This document shows, one piece after another, positions 40,548 through 49,800 of a stretch of DNA of 52,278 nucleotides. The DNA comes from Bacteroidales bacterium (GTDB taxonomy: Bacteria; Bacteroidota; Bacteroidia; Bacteroidales; P3). Below the pieces are notes generated by a model. That model saw only the letters and a list, made by a program, of their open reading frames with translations. It was not told the origin of the DNA and did not search any database. The DNA lies in contig JAKSMS010000008.1 in NCBI GenBank assembly GCA_024400415.1, forward strand, positions 1-52,278. The letters run 5' to 3'. Made by a program: the position numbers and the translations under genes. How positions within the stretch are numbered: position 1 is the stretch's first letter; each line of letters begins with the position of its first letter.

Positions 40548-41321
40548 ATGTTAAACCAATCCCGGAAATCCGTCGACAACCACGCCCGGATAATTGGGAA
40601 AGCCTCCTTGTTGAGGAGGCTGATTCTGGTAATTGGGTGCTGCCTGGCTTCAGTCGTAGACACAAGTGCGCAGGTCACGAACCTTGCCGGATTCGACGAC
40701 CACATGCTGCACTACGGCATTCAGATCGGCTATACCGGGGCAAAGTTCGACGTGGGCTTCACCCAGATGGACAGCATTCGCGGGCGACTCAACAACACCA
40801 ACTCCTATAATCAGGCCGGATTCCATATAGCCGTAATCGGAGATATGCGCATCGGCCGATTCTTCAGCCTTAGGGCGCTGCCTGGAGTGTCGCTGCTCAG
40901 CCGCGAAATCACCTACACTTGGGATCCCGCCTACCAGGCCGACCACCCGATAGTCGACCCCAAGCGAACCGTGGAATCGGTATACGGCGACTTCCCCATC
41001 GAGATCAAATACAAGGCCATGCGCTGGAACAACTTCCGTCCCTACGTGACCGGTGGCGCCAGCTATGGATTCGACTTTGCCAGCCTGCGCAAGAACAAGA
41101 ACAACAACGACGAGGCCATCATCCGCCTCAACCCCAACGACATACGCTATTCGCTTGGCGTCGGAAGCGACTTCTTCCTCTCGTATGTGAAGTTCGCCAT
41201 CGAGCTGAAGATGAACTTCGGCGTGCTCAACCTCAGGGTTGACGACAACGATATCTATACCCTTTCCACCGACAAGCTCACCTCGCGCACCTATATGATC
41301 TGCTTCACATTCGAAGGATAG
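40548..41321 (+). CDS. porT: PorT-family outer membrane beta-barrel protein (T9SS assembly)
   Basis: 257 residues. A long N-region (MLNQSRKSVDNHARIIGKAS) precedes a signal-peptide core RRLILVIGCCLASVVDTSAQ. The mature part starts VTNLAGFDDHMLHYGIQIGY, resembling the N-P/G-(F/Y)-D-xxx-H(F/Y)G opening of PorT, followed by alternating beta-strands with aromatic girdles (GFHIAVIGDMRIGRFFSLRALPG, NNFRPYVTGGASYGFDF, SYVKFAIELKMNFG). PorT/SprT is an outer-membrane component needed for T9SS in Porphyromonas and Flavobacterium. PorX at 11.7 kb and two T9SS cargo proteins in the window fit. The unusually long N-region might mean the start is later, but there is no other Met before the signal core. Confidence 0.82.
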   Translation: MLNQSRKSVDNHARIIGKASLLRRLILVIGCCLASVVDTSAQVTNLAGFDDHMLHYGIQIGYTGAKFDVGFTQMDSIRGRLNNTNSYNQAGFHIAVIGDMRIGRFFSLRALPGVSLLSREITYTWDPAYQADHPIVDPKRTVESVYGDFPIEIKYKAMRWNNFRPYVTGGASYGFDFASLRKNKNNNDEAIIRLNPNDIRYSLGVGSDFFLSYVKFAIELKMNFGVLNLRVDDNDIYTLSTDKLTSRTYMICFTFEG

Positions 41322-41347
41322 CGCACTCCATCAGCAAGAAAAAAGTA

Positions 41348-42895
41348 ATGAAGACCATCCAGATAGACCTCACACCTGAAGAATACTTCACCGAAGAACT
41401 ACTGAAAAAAGCCGTTGCCAAAGAACTTCACACCGCCAGCGAGAGCATCGCCCATGTGGAAGTCATCAAGCGCAGCCTAGATTCGCGTCGAGGCATTCGC
41501 TATCACGCCACGGCAGAGGTCTACATGGCCGGCGAACCCATCTCCGAGAAGGACTATTCGTCGCCCTACCAAGACTGCCGTAATGGCGATCCGGTAGTGA
41601 TCGTCGGAGCCGGACCAGCAGGACTCTTTGCCGCCCTCAAGGCGTTGGAGAAAGGACTGAAGCCCATCATCATCGAACGCGGCAAGCCGGTGAAGGAACG
41701 CAAGTTGGACATCGCCCAGCTGGCGCGCGAAAAGCAGGTCAACCCCGAGAGCAACTGGTGCTTTGGCGAAGGTGGTGCCGGCACGTTCAGCGACGGCAAG
41801 CTATATACCCGCAGCAACAAGCGCGGCAACATCGACGAGGTGATCAGCAAGTTCGTAGAGCATGGCGCCGACCCCAAGATCATGATCGACGCCCACGCCC
41901 ATATCGGCACCGACTGCCTCAGCGGCATCATAGCCAACATGCGTAACACCATCACGAGCCATGGCGGAGAATACCATTTCGAAAGCCGCGTCGTCGACCT
42001 CGTCATAGACGGCGACAGCCGTGTGCGCGGCGTCATCGACCACCTCGGCAACCGCTACGAGGGCAAGGCCGTGATCCTGGCCACCGGCCACTCGGCCAGA
42101 GACATTTATGAGCTCTTCTACCAGAAGGGATGGCAGATCGAGGCCAAGCCCTTTGCCATGGGCGTGCGCGTAGAGCACCCGCAAAGGCTCATCAACAGCA
42201 TACAGTACCACACCGAGCACTACTCTCCCCTACTGCCGCCGGCAAGCTACTCGCTGGTGACGCAGGTGGGACGGCACGGCGTGTTCTCGTTCTGCATGTG
42301 CCCCGGCGGAGTAATAGTGCCCGCCGCCACAGCCGACGGACAGCAGGTGGTGAACGGCATGAGCAACTCCAACCGCAACTCCCCATACGCCAACTCGGGC
42401 ATCGCAGTGACGGTGGGACTGGAAGACGTGCCGCAATACAGCCAATATGGAGAGTTGGCGCTGCTAAGGTTCCAGCAGGACGTGGAGCGGCGAGTCTTTG
42501 AGGCGGCCGGCAACAGCATCAAGGCCCCCAGCCAGCGGCTCACCGACTTCGTGAAAGGCAAGCCCAGCACCCGTCTCAACAAGAGCAACTACATGGGCGA
42601 ATGCGTAAGCGCCAACGTCTACGAGATACTGCCCGACTTCGTGGTAGAAGGCCTTCAGCAGGGATTTATGGATTTCGGTCGCAAGATGCGCGGTTTCTAC
42701 ACCGCCGAGGCAAGCGTGCTGGCCGTGGAGTCGAGAACCTCGTCGCCCGTGCGCATTCCCCGCGACAGAGAGACTCTGGAACACCCGCAGCTCAAGGGGC
42801 TCTACCCCTGCGGCGAAGGCGCCGGCTACGCCGGAGGCATCGTATCCAGCGCCATGGACGGAATTAATTGTATAGAAAAGTTTTGCCAGAGGTAA
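41348..42895 (+). CDS. FAD-dependent oxidoreductase (COG2509-like)
   Basis: 515 residues. A ~75-residue N-terminal cap (IQIDLTPEEYFTEELLKKAVAKELH) precedes the FAD-binding loop VVIVGAGPAGLFAALKALEKG (~83-103), then ERGKPVKERKLDIAQL and the conserved NWCFGEGGAGTFSDGKLYTR. Towards the end are AVESRTSSPVRIPRD and LYPCGEGAGYAGGIVSSAMDG, which closes the FAD site. This family is widespread and annotated as FAD-dependent dehydrogenase, but its substrate is not known to me. It lies 26 bp after porT and 30 bp before uvrB, so porT, this gene and uvrB could be one transcript. Confidence 0.88.
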   Translation: MKTIQIDLTPEEYFTEELLKKAVAKELHTASESIAHVEVIKRSLDSRRGIRYHATAEVYMAGEPISEKDYSSPYQDCRNGDPVVIVGAGPAGLFAALKALEKGLKPIIIERGKPVKERKLDIAQLAREKQVNPESNWCFGEGGAGTFSDGKLYTRSNKRGNIDEVISKFVEHGADPKIMIDAHAHIGTDCLSGIIANMRNTITSHGGEYHFESRVVDLVIDGDSRVRGVIDHLGNRYEGKAVILATGHSARDIYELFYQKGWQIEAKPFAMGVRVEHPQRLINSIQYHTEHYSPLLPPASYSLVTQVGRHGVFSFCMCPGGVIVPAATADGQQVVNGMSNSNRNSPYANSGIAVTVGLEDVPQYSQYGELALLRFQQDVERRVFEAAGNSIKAPSQRLTDFVKGKPSTRLNKSNYMGECVSANVYEILPDFVVEGLQQGFMDFGRKMRGFYTAEASVLAVESRTSSPVRIPRDRETLEHPQLKGLYPCGEGAGYAGGIVSSAMDGINCIEKFCQR

Positions 42896-42925
42896 CATAT
42901 ATTTGACCCAGTTGTTATTATAGGT

Positions 42926-45025
42926 ATGGAATTTGAACTGAAATCTGATTTTGCGCCGATGGGCGACCAGCCCGAGGCCATACGGCAGCTCGTGGAAGGC
43001 ATCAACAACGGCCAGCGGGCGCAAGTGCTCATGGGCGTGACGGGCAGCGGCAAGACTTTCACGGTGGCCAACGTCATCAAAGAACTGAACCGCCCTACCC
43101 TCGTGCTCAGCCACAACAAGACCCTTGCTGCCCAGCTCTACGGCGAGTTCAAGCAATTCTTCCCCAACAACGCGGTGGAGTACTTCGTGAGCTACTACGA
43201 CTACTACCAGCCCGAGGCCTACATCGCCGCCACTAATACCTATATAGAAAAAGACCTGGCCATCAACCAAGAGCTCGACAAACTGCGCCTTCGTGCCAGT
43301 TCGGCCCTGCTGAGCGGCCGCCGCGACGTGATCGTGGTCAGCTCCGTAAGCTGCATCTACGGCATCGGCAATCCCGAGGAGTTCAAGCGCGGCACCGTAG
43401 CCCTCAAGGTAGGCGACCGCATGGAACGCGACCAGCTGCTCATGCGCTTGCTCGAAGGGCAGTATGTCCGCAACGAGATAGAGTTCATCAACGGCCGCTT
43501 CCGCGTCAAGGGCGACACCGTGGACATCTTCCCATCCTTTGCCGATTTCTGTTTCCGAATCAGCTTCTGGGACGACGAGATCGAGTCCATCTACAGCTTC
43601 GACCCCATCAGCGGACAAAAGCTCGAAAACTTCAACGAGACGGTCATCTATCCCGCCACCAACTTCCTCACCAACAAGGAAACTATGGCGCAGGCCCTGT
43701 TGCAGATCCAGCACGACATGTTTGAGCGTCGCGACTATCTCGAATCCATCGACAAGCACCTCGAAGCCAAGCGACTAGAGGAGCGCGTGAACTACGACCT
43801 AGAGATGATCCAAGAGATAGGCTACTGCAGCGGCATCGAGAACTATTCCCGCTACTTCGACGGCCGCGAGGCCGGCACAAGGCCCTTCTGCCTCATCGAC
43901 TATTTCCCCGACGACTTCCTGCTGGTGATCGACGAAAGCCACGTCACCGTACCTCAGATCGGAGCCATGTATGGCGGCGACCGCAGCCGCAAGACTTCGC
44001 TCGTGGAATATGGATTCAGACTTCCGTCGGCATTCGACAACCGCCCGCTGAAATACGACGAATTCTACGACATCACCGGCCAGACCATATATATTTCCGC
44101 CACCCCTGCCGACTACGAGCTCAACGAAGCCGAAGGCGTAGTGGTAGAGCAAGTCATTCGTCCAACAGGACTGCTCGACCCGGTAGTAGAGGTGCGACCC
44201 GCCGTGTCGCAGGTCGACGACCTGCTCGACGAGATTGAGAAGACCCTCGACAAAAACGAGCGCGTGCTGGTCACCACCCTCACCAAACGCATGGCCGAAG
44301 AGCTCTCCAGCTACCTCATAAACCTCGGAATCAGAACCAAATACATACACTCCGACGTCGACACATTGGAACGCGTGGAGATCATGCGCGACCTCCGCAT
44401 GGGCGTCTTCGACGTGCTCGTCGGCGTCAACCTCCTGCGCGAGGGCCTAGACCTGCCCGAGGTGAGCCTCGTGGCCATCCTCGATGCCGACAAGGAAGGC
44501 TTCCTGCGCAGCGACCGAGCACTTATCCAGACCATCGGCCGTGCCGCCCGAAACGTGCACTCCAAGGCCATCCTCTATGGCGACAAGATCACGGGGTCCA
44601 TGCAGCGCGCCATCGACATCACCAACGCCCACCGCGAGAAGCAGATACGCTTCAATCTCGAGCACGGCATAGTGCCCAAGCAGATCAAGAAATCCACCGA
44701 GTCTATCATCGGACAGACCTCCGTCATAGAGCTCGCCGCTGAGGAAGCCGCCGAATACCAAACCAAAGACCCCTGGCAGTTCGACGAAGGCCAGCGCAAC
44801 CACACCGCCCCCCTCGAAGTCCACGACGACGAGGCCGAATACCGCGTAGCGCCCGCCCCAAAAGCCAAAGAGCCCGACGGCCGCACCAAGGAACAGCTGA
44901 AAAAGGACATCCGCGAAACCCAACGCAAGATGCAGGCGGCAGCCAAGGAGATGAACTTCATGCAGGCCGCAAAGTTCCGCGACGAAATCGCCGAAATGCA
45001 GAAGCTGCTCGAAACCGCCCGATAG
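42926..45025 (+). CDS. uvrB: UvrABC excinuclease subunit B
   Basis: 699 residues. UvrB verifies DNA damage found by UvrA and positions UvrC. Walker A GVTGSGKT (37-44), the beta-hairpin that clamps DNA in YYDYYQPEAYIAATNTYIEKD, the DEAD-type DESHVT motif (LLVIDESHVTVPQIGAMYGGD), YISATPADYE, motif V/VI (DVLVGVNLLREGLDLPEV, QTIGRAARN) and a C-terminal UVR domain (MNFMQAAKFRDEIAEMQKLL) that contacts UvrC are all present. A linker with many acidic residues and Pro precedes the UVR domain. Array C begins five bases after the stop codon, and no terminator of the usual form is seen there. Confidence 0.97.
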   Translation: MEFELKSDFAPMGDQPEAIRQLVEGINNGQRAQVLMGVTGSGKTFTVANVIKELNRPTLVLSHNKTLAAQLYGEFKQFFPNNAVEYFVSYYDYYQPEAYIAATNTYIEKDLAINQELDKLRLRASSALLSGRRDVIVVSSVSCIYGIGNPEEFKRGTVALKVGDRMERDQLLMRLLEGQYVRNEIEFINGRFRVKGDTVDIFPSFADFCFRISFWDDEIESIYSFDPISGQKLENFNETVIYPATNFLTNKETMAQALLQIQHDMFERRDYLESIDKHLEAKRLEERVNYDLEMIQEIGYCSGIENYSRYFDGREAGTRPFCLIDYFPDDFLLVIDESHVTVPQIGAMYGGDRSRKTSLVEYGFRLPSAFDNRPLKYDEFYDITGQTIYISATPADYELNEAEGVVVEQVIRPTGLLDPVVEVRPAVSQVDDLLDEIEKTLDKNERVLVTTLTKRMAEELSSYLINLGIRTKYIHSDVDTLERVEIMRDLRMGVFDVLVGVNLLREGLDLPEVSLVAILDADKEGFLRSDRALIQTIGRAARNVHSKAILYGDKITGSMQRAIDITNAHREKQIRFNLEHGIVPKQIKKSTESIIGQTSVIELAAEEAAEYQTKDPWQFDEGQRNHTAPLEVHDDEAEYRVAPAPKAKEPDGRTKEQLKKDIRETQRKMQAAAKEMNFMQAAKFRDEIAEMQKLLETAR

Positions 45026-45029
45026 CATG

Positions 45030-45105
45030 AATTACTAGGGCACAACTCCCGCCTATCTCCTGCCAAACTGGCGGTCAACTCCGAGACTAGGAAGGCGAGA
45101 AATAC
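45030..45105 (+). repeat. Array C: 11-bp-period repeat directly after uvrB
   Basis: Five to six 11-nt blocks from 45030. Units cacaactcccg (45041-45051) and ccaaactggcg (45063-45073) are shared with array E; the unit between them in C (cctatctcctg) is missing in E. The unit gtcaactccga (45074-45084) is identical to the closing units of A and B, and cgagaaatac (45096-45105) follows as in A. So this copy links the A/B/D type with the E type. It is on the coding strand of both neighbours. Confidence 0.78.
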
Positions 45106-45213
45106 GCCTTGCGACCTAGCGTTGGCCCGGCATTATCGCCCCAAAAAAACAAAATAGTAGTCCCCCGAAACAATAAAACTGGAAGATTGACGTTATTGAC
45201 CAAAACCATCCGC

Positions 45214-46152
45214 ATGAAAAAGATAGTCTTTGCATTGGCAGCACTGCTCTGCATCATGTCATCGTGCAAGAAAGATGACGACAATTCCTCAACAGCAAAC
45301 GGCATCACCGACTACGGTGCCATCGACGCCCTCTATTCTATCGGTCCAAACAAGCAAGTGAGATTCTCCAAAGGCAACCTCCAGTACAAGGCCTCTACCC
45401 AGACCTGGAGATTCGCCGAGAAACAATTTGACCGCATCGGAACCGACAACGAGAACATCTCCGACATCTATGGCGGATGGATCGACCTCTTTGGCTGGGC
45501 CACAAGTGGCTGGGACTGCGGCAACACCTACTACATGCCCTACGACCACGACTTCGTGGACGACTATGAGCAAGGCAACGGCTACGGGCCTCTGCCTCCC
45601 CGAGACTACGACCTGGTGGGCGAATACGCCAACTGCGACTGGGGCGTTTACAACGCCATATCCAACGGAGGCAACAAGGCCGGCATGTGGAGGACCCTCT
45701 CGGCCGACGAATGGGACTACCTGATCAACACCCGTCCCAACGCCTCACAAAAATATGGTGCAGCAAGCATTGAAGGCATCAACGGACTCGTGCTGTTGCC
45801 CGACAGCTGGACGCTTCCCGAGGGCTGCAAGTTCAAGATAGGCATGGGCACCAACGAGGACATGTCCTACTACGCACGCCAAAACAACCTCACCGAAGAA
45901 GAATGGCTGCCCATGCAGAAAAACGGCGCCGTGTTCCTGCCTGCCGGCGGAAGCCGACAAGAGTTCTCGTCGGTGGCCTATGTCAACGACATCGGGCGCT
46001 ACTGGTCGGTGACTCGCTGCTACGACAAGCCCCTCTACGAGGAGTGGTGTGCCTACAGCCTCTATTTTCAAAGCAACGACGTCAAGGCCAAGGAGTTCAA
46101 CAATCCTCGCGACTATGGCCGCTGCGTGCGCCTGGTGCGCGACGCCAAGTAA
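45214..46152 (+). CDS. Lipoprotein of a Bacteroidales paralogous family
   Basis: 312 residues. Lipoprotein signal MKKIVFALAALLCIMSSC with lipobox IMSSC, then charged KKDDD. The mature part contains the segment QVRFSKGNLQYKASTQTWRF, GGWIDLFGWATSGWDCG and the ending RCVRLVRDAK, a family with many copies in Bacteroidales genomes and related to formylglycine-enzyme-like (FGE/SUMF-type) or major-paralogue domains. Function is unknown; a surface lipoprotein is likely. The frame is open from 45109, but the stretch before ATG 45214 has no signal-peptide character and follows array C, so I chose 45214. Confidence 0.8.
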   Translation: MKKIVFALAALLCIMSSCKKDDDNSSTANGITDYGAIDALYSIGPNKQVRFSKGNLQYKASTQTWRFAEKQFDRIGTDNENISDIYGGWIDLFGWATSGWDCGNTYYMPYDHDFVDDYEQGNGYGPLPPRDYDLVGEYANCDWGVYNAISNGGNKAGMWRTLSADEWDYLINTRPNASQKYGAASIEGINGLVLLPDSWTLPEGCKFKIGMGTNEDMSYYARQNNLTEEEWLPMQKNGAVFLPAGGSRQEFSSVAYVNDIGRYWSVTRCYDKPLYEEWCAYSLYFQSNDVKAKEFNNPRDYGRCVRLVRDAK

Positions 46153-46206
46153 GAACGAATCCTAAACTAACGCAAAATATTATCTAACCCAAAAAACATT
46201 ATAATC

Positions 46207-46626
46207 ATGAAAAAAGCACTGAAATTTGCAGCCATGCTGCTCGGCATCGTAGCCATGATCTCCTTGTCATCTTGCAAGAAAGAAAATGAAGACCTCATCA
46301 TCGGCAAATGGAACGTCGTTTCCGAGACCGCAATGGGCCAGACCATGAACCTCAGCCAGATGGGCATGACCATGACTTGGGAATTCCTCAAAGACGGCAC
46401 CGGCAAGATGAACATGACCATGAACTTCATGGGCCAGAACATGAACGAGAGCGAAGACTTCGCCTACACTGTTGATGGCGACAAGCTTATCATGACCGCA
46501 GAAGGCGAAACCGAGACCGTTACCATCGTAAACCTCGACAAGAAAGTTCTCGAAATGGAAATGACCGACGTCGACGAAGACTCTGGCGCACCTATGACCA
46601 TCAAGATGAACTGCGAGCGCATGTAA
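46207..46626 (+). CDS. Small lipocalin-like lipoprotein
   Basis: 139 residues. Lipoprotein signal peptide MKKALKFAAMLLGIVAMISLSSC (lipobox SLSSC) followed by KKENED. The mature part begins LIIGKWNVVSE and runs through short antiparallel strands (MTWEFLKDGTGKMNMTM, FAYTVDGDKLIMTA, ETVTIVNLDKKVLEME), the pattern of lipocalin-like domains found in many Bacteroidales lipoproteins (GxW near the start, then FxxDGT and YxxxGDxL). The protein is notably rich in Met (about 20), mostly in the strand pair around residues 45-80. Ligand unknown. It lies 54 bp after the previous lipoprotein gene and ends at a strong terminator. Confidence 0.8.
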   Translation: MKKALKFAAMLLGIVAMISLSSCKKENEDLIIGKWNVVSETAMGQTMNLSQMGMTMTWEFLKDGTGKMNMTMNFMGQNMNESEDFAYTVDGDKLIMTAEGETETVTIVNLDKKVLEMEMTDVDEDSGAPMTIKMNCERM

Positions 46627-46649
46627 TTCATCGCAAAACAATACCCACA

Positions 46650-46677
46650 AAAGGCTGCAGACTGCAGCCTTTTTTTT
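46650..46677 (+). terminator. Rho-independent terminator after the lipocalin-like gene
   Basis: aaggctgcag and ctgcagcctt (46651-46671) form a tight hairpin, followed by eight T. Confidence 0.88.
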
Positions 46678-46752
46678 GTATCTTTCCGCGTCTGATAAAG
46701 GACTATTTCGCGCACGAATGATAAAAAGTAGGCAATATTCGCGTTTTTTTCG

Positions 46753-46760
46753 TATCTTTG
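46753..46760 (+). promoter_or_regulatory. Candidate -7 element for the 1775-residue surface protein gene
   Basis: TATCTTTG, exact TAnnTTTG, 46 nt before the ATG. It sits in the same context (ttttttt-cg-TATCTTTGTT) as the tex -7 element at 8394. No TTTG at the usual distance. Confidence 0.55.
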
Positions 46761-46806
46761 TTGGTTCGTAATAGCATCAATCAGTATTAAACACCTTAAT
46801 AACTAT

Positions 46807-49800
46807 ATGAAAATCAACTTAAGACACTATTTCGCACTCGCAATCCTTGCGGTAATTTGTGTATTTGGGCGCTCCGTCCAGGCCCAAAACTCACCCGCCG
46901 ACTCCTGTGCCATCACTATTGTGATGCATGATTCTTTTGGCGACGGATGGAATGGCAATGCCGTCTACGTCTACGAGGAGCAGACCCTCCTTGGCTCCTG
47001 CACGCTAGGCAACGGACGCCTAGGCACTAGAGAATTCCACGTAGCCAATGGCGACTCCATCAAACTAGCCTACCACGCAGGCCAATACCCCGACGAATGC
47101 ACTATTGATGTCCTCAACGCCAACGGCGACACGATCATCAGCAGACTCTCGCTGAACTACCACAACGAGGGCGACATCCTGGCCGCATTCATCAACAATT
47201 GCCCCTCATGCATTCGTCCTTCCCACCTAGAGCTGACCGACGTGACCTACAACTCCGCCTCATTCAGCTGGAACGGCAACGCCGGCATGTGGATCTACGA
47301 ATATGGTCCACGCGGATTCGAACCCGGAAACGGCACCGCAGCCTCAACCACCGACCTCAACTGCTCCATCTACGGACTGATGCCCCACACCGACTACGAC
47401 CTCTACGTCATGGCCTCCTGCTCGAGCAATCCTTCTCCTGCCGTGATGGTTCAGTTCACCACTACCTACCAATGCTCCCCTATCGGTTCCGTATCCATCA
47501 GCCAGATTGGAACCACCTCAGCCATGATAGAATACACCATCATCGAGGACGAGGCCGACAATATCGCCAATGAGTTCGCCATCACGGTGAACGGCAGCGA
47601 CAACTTCAACCAGCAATTCATCATCAACGGCGAGTCTATGCGCCTGCTAGGACTCACCCCCAACACCGCCTATACCGTAAATGTGGCTCCAAGATGCGGC
47701 CTGATTCAAGATACCGGCATGACCGTCCACTTCATCACCCACGGCCTCCCCTGCCTCGTTCCTGACACCACCACCCGCTTTGCCGCCATCACCGGCGACG
47801 GCATCCAGCTCGTCAACCGCGTGCCCATCTTCATCGACCGCGGCAACTCCTTCGCACAATGCCTCTATCGTGCCTCAGACCTCATCGCCGCTGGCGCCGT
47901 TGGCGGCATCATCGACTCTCTCTACCTTACTTGGACTCCTAACGACACTATCGTCAAGGACTTCACCATCCTTCTGGGCACCACCGAAGCCGAGAGCGTT
48001 TCAACCGCCGGATGGCTGGCTGCCAACAACTCCGTGGTAGTCTACACCGGCACCCACGGACAGTATACCGATAATACCCAAGGCTACAAGCTGAACGGCA
48101 ACTTCGCTTGGGATGGCTCCAGCAACCTCGTGATGAGCATTCTCTCTGCCACTCCTGCCGGCACCACCAGCGACTTCTCCGGCTTCACTGCAGCAGCCAC
48201 CCCAACCTCCTATCCCGCCACGTCTTGCTATGGTGTTGATGGCGCCCCGCTCACTTTGGCCAACGCCTGGAACGGCACCTCCAACGGTACCTCTGCATAC
48301 CTGCCAAACCTGAGAATCGTCACCTTCGGATGCAGCTCCCAGCTCACCTGCGCAGCACCTATCATCACCATCGACGCCATCGATGCCTCTGCTGTCGAAC
48401 TCAGCTGGATCCCCGGTTATCAGGAAACTTCCTGGACCGTTGAATACAAGCAGCAGGGCGCTTCCGCCTGGACCCTTGCCGAAAGCGACAATCCCGTACC
48501 CTACTACTACTTTGACGACCTCGAGGTAAATACCGACTACATCTTCCGCATTGGTGCCAACTGCAACGACACCACCTTCTATAGCGAAGTCAGCGCCCGC
48601 ACCCAATGCGGCCAGCTCCGTAACTTCCCTTACACCCAAGACTTCGAGTCTTGCGGCCAAAACATGCCAGCATGCTACACCGCTATGAACAGCGACGAAG
48701 GCGAGACCTGGGTAGAATACTACGGCAGCCGCCTGGCCATGATGATGTCCTTTGGCGACCCAACCGGTTTCATGCTGCCACCTCTCAATGACGACATCGA
48801 CGCCAACAACATGCAGATATCCTTCACCGGACGCGTCGGCATGTCCGATTGGACCTACGGTTCATCCCTCATCATAGGCGTCTGCAGCCAAGCAGGCAAC
48901 CTCAGCACCTTCGAGGCCGTAGACACCCTCGTTGATATCCCCAACACCATCTACACCTATACCGTCAGCTTCGCCAACTATTCCGGCAGCGGCAAGTACA
49001 TCACCTTCGTATCCAAGCCGCTGGGTAACAATATGGCCAATTTGGTGGTTGTCGACAACCTTGTGCTCGACCTGCTGCCCAACTGCCCCGACCCAACCGG
49101 TTTCGAGGTTAGCGCCCTCCATACCAATTCAGCCGACCTCGTGTGGGATGCTTCGGGCAACGTTGAGAATTGGATTCTCGAATATGCCGACCACAGCTTC
49201 ACCCCTGGCGTAGACAGCGTTGCTTCCATCACCACCACATCCGCCGGCGCCACACTCTCCAATCTCGCCAGCAATACCACCTACTATGCCTTCCTCTATG
49301 CCGACTGCGGCGGCGAATACGGCAGCCACGCCTCCGTCACCTTCACCACTCCGCTCACCGAGCCCGAGGCTCTGCCCATCTCTTGCAGTTTTGAAAACGG
49401 CAACGACGGATGGATGTTCGCAGGCCAGACCAACAACTGGACCATCGGCGACGCCACCAGCCACGGCGGCAGCCACTCCCTCTATGTCAGCAACAACGGC
49501 CAATCCCACGCCTACACCACCAACACCGCCACTGCATCCTACGCCTTCAAAGACATCCTTGCCGCCGATACCGGCAACTACTACTACGCCTACGACTGGC
49601 TCTGCAATGGCGAAGGCTCCTACGACTACATGCGCATCTATCTGGCACCTGCCGGCGTAGAGCTCACCCCTGGCGTGAAATACAACGGCATTACCGCCAC
49701 CTCTGCCCCTCAAGGATGGAAGGCTCTCGACAACGGACACATGTCCTACAATGAAGACTGGACCTACAGCGCCGGCGCCGTGCATATCGACCAGCCCGGC

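Noticed and set aside
42464-43759. 431-codon antisense frame across the end of the FAD oxidoreductase and uvrB
   Set aside because: It is antisense to two well-supported genes and shows no family-like segment.
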